From positions 1,084,660-1,148,659 of the forward strand of contig NZ_LISW01000001.1 of the NCBI RefSeq assembly GCF_001905735.1: 64,000 bases of DNA. Reading direction: 5' to 3'. Position numbers and translations under genes: made by a program. This document shows, piece after piece, positions 59,767 through 64,000 of the stretch (positions within the stretch are counted from its first letter, which is position 1; each line of letters begins with the position of its first letter). The notes beneath the pieces are model-generated. The model saw only the letters and a program-made list of their open reading frames with translations. It was not told where the DNA came from and searched no databases. This DNA is from Streptomyces sp. CB01249. Its GTDB lineage: Bacteria; Actinomycetota; Actinomycetes; Streptomycetales; Streptomycetaceae.

Positions 59767-61473
59767 TCAGACCCGTTCGAGCCGCCAGAGCTGCGGCTGC
59801 TGGCCGTTGCACGTCCACTGCTGAACGTTGGCCCCGGCCGTACGGGAGCCCTGCGAGACGTCCAGGCACTGCCCGGAGGACTTCACCACCAGCCGGTAGT
59901 AGCCCCGCCCGGCGTTCTCCAGCCGCCAGTCCTGCGCGGCCGCCGCGTTGCAGTACCACTGACGTACGTTCGCGCCGGGCGTCGCGGAGCCGTTCTCCAC
60001 GTCCAGGCAGTAGCCGCTGTTGACGCCGGTGAGCGTGAACGCGTCGCCGTGCGCCCGCAGCGTCCAGGCCTGCGGACCGAGGCCGTTGCACGTCCACTGC
60101 TGTACGTTGCCGCCCGCGTCCCGTGAGTCGGCGGCGACGTCCAGGCACTGGGCGCTGTTGGCGTTGACCAGCCGGTAGCGCGCACCGTCCGCCACCCCGG
60201 CCGCGTCACCGCTGCCGGTGAGGGGACCGGTGGCCACGTAGGGGCGGCAGACGTCGCCGTCCCAGTCCGTCGCGATCTCCAGCACGGTGCGGCCGTCCGC
60301 CGAGGGCAGCAGCGGCGAGCTGTAGTTCGGGCAGTACGTGGCGGTCGGTGCCGCGACCTTCACGGGGGCCTCGATCTCGTACCACGGGCCGGTGCCGTTC
60401 TCCGTGTTGGCGAGGATCGTGCGGCCGCTGTCGGCGGCGGGTGTGCCGTCGCGGTTCAGGAGCTGCTGGCCGATGAGGAGGAGCCGGCCGTTGGCCCCGC
60501 CGCCCGGCGCGGGCGCCCAGGCGATGGTGGGCGCGGCGCGGAAGTACTTGCCGTCCACGGTTTCCGGGCGGTAGCCGAGCGAGGCGGGGTCGCCCCAGTC
60601 CCAGCCGTCCGGGGAGGTCCGGTAGTGCACGACGCACTGGTACTGGCCGCCCGGATTGCAGATCTCGTAGCTCATGAAGTACGTGCCGTTCGGCAGTCGG
60701 CGCACCATGGGCATCCCAGGCCGGTCCGGCTCCCAGGAGCTGGCGACCGTGTTGCGGCGGTCCTGCCAGGTGACCCCGTCATAACTGCGGGCGGCGGCGA
60801 GCTTCTGGTTGTGCGCGGGGTCCGTCTCGTCGGCGTAGTGGCAGACGAGCGCCCCGTCGGCGGCGACGGAGAACTCCGGCTCCCACAGCCCGCCCGTGCC
60901 GTTCGCGGTGGCGCAGGTGGAAAGGTAGGACCAGGTCCGGCCCACGTCGTTGCTCCGCCAGACGCGCAGCGCCATGCGCCGGTTCTGCTCGTCCGCACCG
61001 GACGAGGCGGACCACAGCAGGGTGCCGGGCGCCAACGAGCCCACCTGGCGCGGGAGTTCGAAGAGGGTGGAGCAGCACAGGCCCTGCCCGCCCGACGACT
61101 CCGGGTCGGTGACGGCACCCACCTGCCGGAAGGTGGCCCCGCCGTCGGTGCTCTCGTGGATGGCACCGACGCCGTTGTTGCCGTTGAAGGTGACGACGCT
61201 GGCGAGCACCCGGCCGTTGGCGGAGCCGCTGTGCTCCAGCCGGATCGCCCTCGGGTAGAGGCCGGTCCCGCTGCCCAGCGGGGTGCCGTTGGCGGCGGCG
61301 ACGGCGGGCGCGGCGGGGGAGGTCGCGGGGGCGGCCGAGGCCGGGGCGAAGGTCAGACCGATGGCGGCGGCCAGGACCGGGGCGACGGCGCGCGCCGCCC
61401 AGCGGGCGAGGCGGCCGGCCGTCGCGGAGGAGGGGAGGGATGCGGGTCTGGGGGGTCGGCGCAAGGAGAGCAC
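59767..61473 (-). CDS. Secreted sialidase-like (Asp-box) protein with ricin B lectin domain
   Basis: A 568-residue secreted protein. The signal peptide (LRRPPRPASLPSS, then hydrophobic VLAAAIGLTFAPASA) opens it. Residues about 65-430 form a beta-propeller with Asp-box repeats (STDGGATFRQ, SNDVGRTWSYL) as in sialidases and other BNR glycosidases. Residues about 435-568 form a ricin B domain of three subdomains, each with a QxW pattern (NVQQWTCNG, NVRQWYCNA, NVQQWTCNG). The GTG at 61473 follows GGAAGG. A catalytic Asp/Tyr/Glu set cannot be assigned with confidence, so it may be a binding protein or another glycosidase. Confidence 0.82.
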   Translation of the reverse strand: MLSLRRPPRPASLPSSATAGRLARWAARAVAPVLAAAIGLTFAPASAAPATSPAAPAVAAANGTPLGSGTGLYPRAIRLEHSGSANGRVLASVVTFNGNNGVGAIHESTDGGATFRQVGAVTDPESSGGQGLCCSTLFELPRQVGSLAPGTLLWSASSGADEQNRRMALRVWRSNDVGRTWSYLSTCATANGTGGLWEPEFSVAADGALVCHYADETDPAHNQKLAAARSYDGVTWQDRRNTVASSWEPDRPGMPMVRRLPNGTYFMSYEICNPGGQYQCVVHYRTSPDGWDWGDPASLGYRPETVDGKYFRAAPTIAWAPAPGGGANGRLLLIGQQLLNRDGTPAADSGRTILANTENGTGPWYEIEAPVKVAAPTATYCPNYSSPLLPSADGRTVLEIATDWDGDVCRPYVATGPLTGSGDAAGVADGARYRLVNANSAQCLDVAADSRDAGGNVQQWTCNGLGPQAWTLRAHGDAFTLTGVNSGYCLDVENGSATPGANVRQWYCNAAAAQDWRLENAGRGYYRLVVKSSGQCLDVSQGSRTAGANVQQWTCNGQQPQLWRLERV

Positions 61474-61561
61474 AGGCTTCCTTCCTCGGGGGCACGAAGG
61501 CGTGGGGGGCCCAGGTCCAGTCCGGGTGGGGCTGCTGACGGCGAAACAGTAGGGCCGGATG

Positions 61562-61573
61562 TACATCGATGTA
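61562..61573 (-). promoter_or_regulatory. LacI operator upstream of the sialidase-like gene
   Basis: TACATCGATGTA, a perfect 12-base palindrome identical to that at 54445-54456, also with TGTACATCGATGTAAA context, lies 89 bases upstream of the start. A weak promoter (TTGAAG at 61594-61599, TTTACA at 61570-61575, 18 bases apart on the minus strand) overlaps it. Confidence 0.7.
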
Positions 61574-61630
61574 AACAGGGCGGACAGCTTCCGCTTCAAC
61601 GACTGTCCGAGCGCGTCGGGGCCGGGCGCG

Positions 61631-62374
61631 TCAGGGTGCCGTGAGTGTCATCTCGAAGGAGTACCGCGACGCCCGGTACAGGTGGCGGGCGTACTCCACC
61701 GGACGCCCCCCGTCGCCCAGCACCGTGCGTTCCACGGTGAGCAGGGTGCCGCCGCGCCCCTCCGCCAGCAGCCGGGCCTCGGCCGCCGTGGCCCGGCGGG
61801 CGCCGATGGTCTGCTCGGCGGACCGCAGGGTGATGCCGGAGCGCCGGAGCAGTGCGTAAAGCCCGTGCGTGGCCAGGTCGTCCTCGGTGAGGTCCGCCAG
61901 GCCCATCGGCAGGTGGTTCTCCAGGACGGCCATCGGCTCGTCGTCCGCGTACCGGAGCCGCCGCAACTCGACGGTGTCCATGCCCGGTTCCAGCTGGAGG
62001 GCGGCGGCGATCCGGCCCTCGGCGGGGCGGACGCGCATCGACAGGACCTCGGTGCGCGGGCGGCGGTCCTCGCGCTGCAGGTCCTCGTACAGGCTGGTGA
62101 GTTCCACCTGGCGGCGGACCCGGTTGTTGACGACCTGGGTGCCCACCCCGCGTTTGCGCGACAGCAGCCCCTTGTCCACCAGATGCTGCATGGCCTGACG
62201 CATCGTCGGGCGCGAGAGCCCGAACCGGTCCGCCAGCGCGATCTCGTTCTCCAGCCGGGCACCGGGCGCCAACGTGCCCGATTCGATGAGGTGTTGGAGC
62301 TGCTGCGCGAACTGGAAGTACAGCGGAACCGGGCTGGACCGGTCGATGGTGATCAGCCTGGTGAGCGGTTCCAT
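61631..62374 (-). CDS. GntR/HutC-family regulator
   Basis: A 247-residue regulator with an N-terminal winged helix (about 15-85: LYFQFAQQLQHLIESGTLAP, LSRPTMRQAMQHLVDKGLLSRKRG) and a C-terminal UTRA ligand domain (about 95-240) as in HutC/NagR. AGGAG precedes the ATG at 62374. UTRA domains usually sense sugar phosphates or amino acids. It is divergent from the Gfo/Idh/MocA gene and upstream of the sialidase-like gene on the same strand, separated by the LacI operator. TCAGTAC repeats at 62433-62455 are its likely site. Confidence 0.88.
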   Translation of the reverse strand: MEPLTRLITIDRSSPVPLYFQFAQQLQHLIESGTLAPGARLENEIALADRFGLSRPTMRQAMQHLVDKGLLSRKRGVGTQVVNNRVRRQVELTSLYEDLQREDRRPRTEVLSMRVRPAEGRIAAALQLEPGMDTVELRRLRYADDEPMAVLENHLPMGLADLTEDDLATHGLYALLRRSGITLRSAEQTIGARRATAAEARLLAEGRGGTLLTVERTVLGDGGRPVEYARHLYRASRYSFEMTLTAP

Positions 62375-62432
62375 GCCGGGCTCCTCGGAACGTCGTGCCA
62401 CGTACTCAGTATGCCGTAAGCCCGCGCCCAGC

Positions 62433-62455
62433 TCAGTACGTATATATGTCAGTAC
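62433..62455. promoter_or_regulatory. TCAGTAC direct repeats between divergent genes
   Basis: TCAGTAC occurs at 62433-62439 and 62449-62455, a 16-base spacing on one face of the helix, and a related TCAGTAT lies at 62406-62412. The AT-rich TATATATG fills the gap, and a promoter -35 (TTGACC) begins at 62462. Likely GntR operator. Confidence 0.5.
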
Positions 62456-62461
62456 AAATGC

Positions 62462-62491
62462 TTGACCCGGCGCGATCGGCGACGATACAAA
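62462..62491 (+). promoter_or_regulatory. Promoter of the Gfo/Idh/MocA gene
   Basis: TTGACC (62462-62467), 18 bases, TACAAA (62486-62491), 57 bases before the ATG. The TCAGTAC repeats abut its -35. Confidence 0.55.
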
Positions 62492-62548
62492 GACGAAGAT
62501 CAGGAGCGTCGGCCAGCAGGCCCCCATCCGCCCCGGAGGCACCCGCGC

Positions 62549-63538
62549 ATGCGCATCGGACTCATCGGAACGGGCCGCATCGGCGCGTTCCACGCCGCCA
62601 CCCTCGCCGCCCTGCCCGCCGTCGACCGCCTCGTCCTGCACGACGCCGTCGAGCAGCAGGCCCGCGAGCTGGCCGGGAAGCTGGGCTCCGACTGGACGGG
62701 CGACCTGGACGCGCTGCTCGGCTCCGGCCTGGACGGGGTCGTGATCGCCGCCCCCACCGCCGTCCATGACACGCTGATCCGCGCGGCCGTCGCCGCCGGG
62801 GTGCCCGTCTTCTGCGAGAAGCCGGTTGCCGCCGGCCTCGAAGCCACCCACGCCCTGCTGGCCGCCACCGCCCGTTCCGGCGTGCCGCTCCAGGTCGGCT
62901 TCCAGCGCCGCTTCGACGCCGGGTACACCGCCCTGCGCGACGCGGCCGCCGCCGGGGAGCTCGGCTGGCTGCACACCGTACGGGCGTGCACCGCCGATCC
63001 GGCGCCCCCGCCGGCCGGATACCTGCCGCTGTCCGGCGGCATCTTCCGGGACTGCGCCGTGCACGACTTCGACAGTGTGCGCTGGGTCACCGGCCGCGAG
63101 GTCGTGGAGGTCAGCGCCACCGGGGCCAACCGGGGCGACGGCTCCTTCGCGGCGGCCGGTGACGTCGACACGGCCGTCGCCGTCCTCACGCTGGACGACG
63201 GCACCCTCGTCAGCTGCACCGCCACCCGCTACAACGGCGCCGGATACGACGCGCGCATGGAGCTCGCCGGTTCGCGGGCCACCCTGGCCACCGGGTACGG
63301 CGACCGCGCGCCCCTGCGGACCACCGCCGACGGGACGCCGTCCGGCACCGCCCCGTACGACGGCTTCCTCAGCCGCTTCCACGACGCGTACGTCGCCGAG
63401 ATGGCGGCCTTCACCGAGGTCGCGGCGGGTCTGCGGCCCAGCCCCTGCACCGGGGCCGACGCCTTGGCGGCGCTGCTGATCGCGGAGGCCGCCGACCGCT
63501 CGCGGCGCACGGGACGGCCGGTGCGCGTGGGGGAGTGA
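62549..63538 (+). CDS. Gfo/Idh/MocA-family oxidoreductase
   Basis: A 329-residue NAD(P)-dependent dehydrogenase. The Rossmann motif GTGRIGAFHA starts at residue 8, and the catalytic lysine is in FCEKPVA (about residue 93). GGIFRDCAVHDFDSVRWVTG carries the conserved Asp and His of the inositol-dehydrogenase-like domain. GGAGG lies nine bases before the ATG. Substrate is likely a myo-inositol or sugar derivative; divergence from the GntR regulator suggests that it is induced with its ligand. Monocistronic within this window. Confidence 0.9.
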   Translation: MRIGLIGTGRIGAFHAATLAALPAVDRLVLHDAVEQQARELAGKLGSDWTGDLDALLGSGLDGVVIAAPTAVHDTLIRAAVAAGVPVFCEKPVAAGLEATHALLAATARSGVPLQVGFQRRFDAGYTALRDAAAAGELGWLHTVRACTADPAPPPAGYLPLSGGIFRDCAVHDFDSVRWVTGREVVEVSATGANRGDGSFAAAGDVDTAVAVLTLDDGTLVSCTATRYNGAGYDARMELAGSRATLATGYGDRAPLRTTADGTPSGTAPYDGFLSRFHDAYVAEMAAFTEVAAGLRPSPCTGADALAALLIAEAADRSRRTGRPVRVGE

Positions 63539-63620
63539 GGGCGGGGGGCCGGGCCGGGGTGAGGTGTCGAATGAACGTCCGGTTACCATATGAGCGCCGC
63601 CTAGCTCGAAAGATAAACCT

Positions 63621-64000
63621 GTGACTGTCAATGACGACGCGTTCACCAACTGGAAAAACCGCGAGGAGATCGCGGAATCGATGATTCCGATCATCGGGAA
63701 GCTGCACCGCGAGCGGGACGTCACCGTCCTCCTGCACAGCCGCTCGCTGGTGAACAAATCGGTGGTGAGCATCCTCAAGACCCACCGATTCGCCCGGCAG
63801 ATCGACGGCGCGGAGCTCTCGGTCACCGAGACCCTGCCCTTCCTCCAGGCCCTCACCACCCTCGACCTGGGCCCCTCCCAGATCGACATCGGCATGCTCG
63901 CCGCCACCCACAAGGCGGACGACCGCGGCCTCAGCGCGGCGGAGTTCACCGCGGAGGCCGTCGCCGGCGCCATCGGGGACAACAAGATCGAGCGCCGCGA
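63621..64000 (+). CDS. Glyceraldehyde-3-phosphate dehydrogenase, N-terminal part (cut by window end)
   Basis: The first 126 codons of a long-type GAPDH. The product begins MTVNDDAFTNWKNREEIAES and continues MIPIIGKLHRERDVTVLLHS, which matches the extended N-terminus of the roughly 480-residue Streptomyces enzyme; the Rossmann core begins beyond the window. It would oxidise glyceraldehyde 3-phosphate to 1,3-bisphosphoglycerate, possibly with NADP in the long type. The GTG at 63621 is the start; an AT-rich region AAAGATAAA precedes it and a -10-like TACCAT lies near 63585. Confidence 0.88.
   Translation, partial: MTVNDDAFTNWKNREEIAESMIPIIGKLHRERDVTVLLHSRSLVNKSVVSILKTHRFARQIDGAELSVTETLPFLQALTTLDLGPSQIDIGMLAATHKADDRGLSAAEFTAEAVAGAIGDNKIERR

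Overview
The window is GC-rich actinobacterial DNA, almost certainly from a Streptomyces chromosome. Supporting signs are the strong third-position G/C bias, many GTG starts, ATGA/GTGA-coupled operons, a hopanoid cluster, a cvn conservon, Tat-exported lipoproteins and a C-terminally unencoded CCA on the tRNA. I see no insertion sequence, CRISPR array, rRNA or phage gene. The left end cuts hpnC and the right end cuts a glyceraldehyde-3-phosphate dehydrogenase gene.

Region 1 (1-11939, + strand) is a hopanoid operon. HpnC, HpnD and HpnE make squalene from farnesyl diphosphate, which a polyprenyl diphosphate synthase supplies. Squalene-hopene cyclase forms the ring system. HpnH, HpnG and an HpnO-like aminotransferase build the aminobacteriohopanetriol side chain, and a cluster copy of Dxs feeds the MEP pathway. 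It ends with a duplicated TTGCC-type operator, an XRE-cupin regulator and a 58-residue membrane protein. A tiny coupled ORF lies between hpnD and hpnE. Region 2 (11951-15266) holds a tyrosine phosphatase, a c-di-AMP (ydaO) riboswitch driving a LysM-M23 cell-wall hydrolase, and an SGNH hydrolase.

Region 3 (15286-23025) is the most unusual part. A tightly coupled six-gene minus-strand operon of the uncharacterised STM4011-STM4015 families encodes two radical SAM enzymes, an alkaline-phosphatase/sulfatase-fold hydrolase, an ATP-grasp-like protein and two paralogous leucine-rich-repeat proteins that share a C-terminal tail. It faces a two-gene plus-strand operon (a His-rich small protein and a DUF6745-like protein). 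Both arms carry back-to-back TTGTCAG-N10-TA promoters that match the PafBC (LexA-independent) DNA-damage promoter, so this looks like an undescribed damage-inducible protein-modification system.

Region 4 (23068-34280) contains a TetR regulator with a Leu/Glu-type dehydrogenase, an FMN/F420 oxidoreductase, a metallo-beta-lactamase-fold hydrolase, an ArsR-like protein, a secreted C39-like peptidase coupled to a Tat-exported esterase, and a conservon (CvnA-B-C-D) with an added GAF protein.

Region 5 (34281-63538) is a run of carbohydrate and glycoprotein utilisation loci. First come a PL8 lyase, a DUF2264 protein, an M60 protease, a LacI regulator, a hydroxyacid dehydrogenase, an ABC importer, an M1 peptidase and a beta-helix protein. 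A shared AACCGCTTAC operator links the two divergent operons. After a tRNA-Pro and some unrelated genes (including an AraC regulator and a HAD hydrolase) comes a second locus: LacI, an ABC sugar importer, a GH2 enzyme and a sialidase-like ricin-lectin protein, linked by two copies of TACATCGATGTA. A GntR regulator with a Gfo/Idh/MocA oxidoreductase follows.
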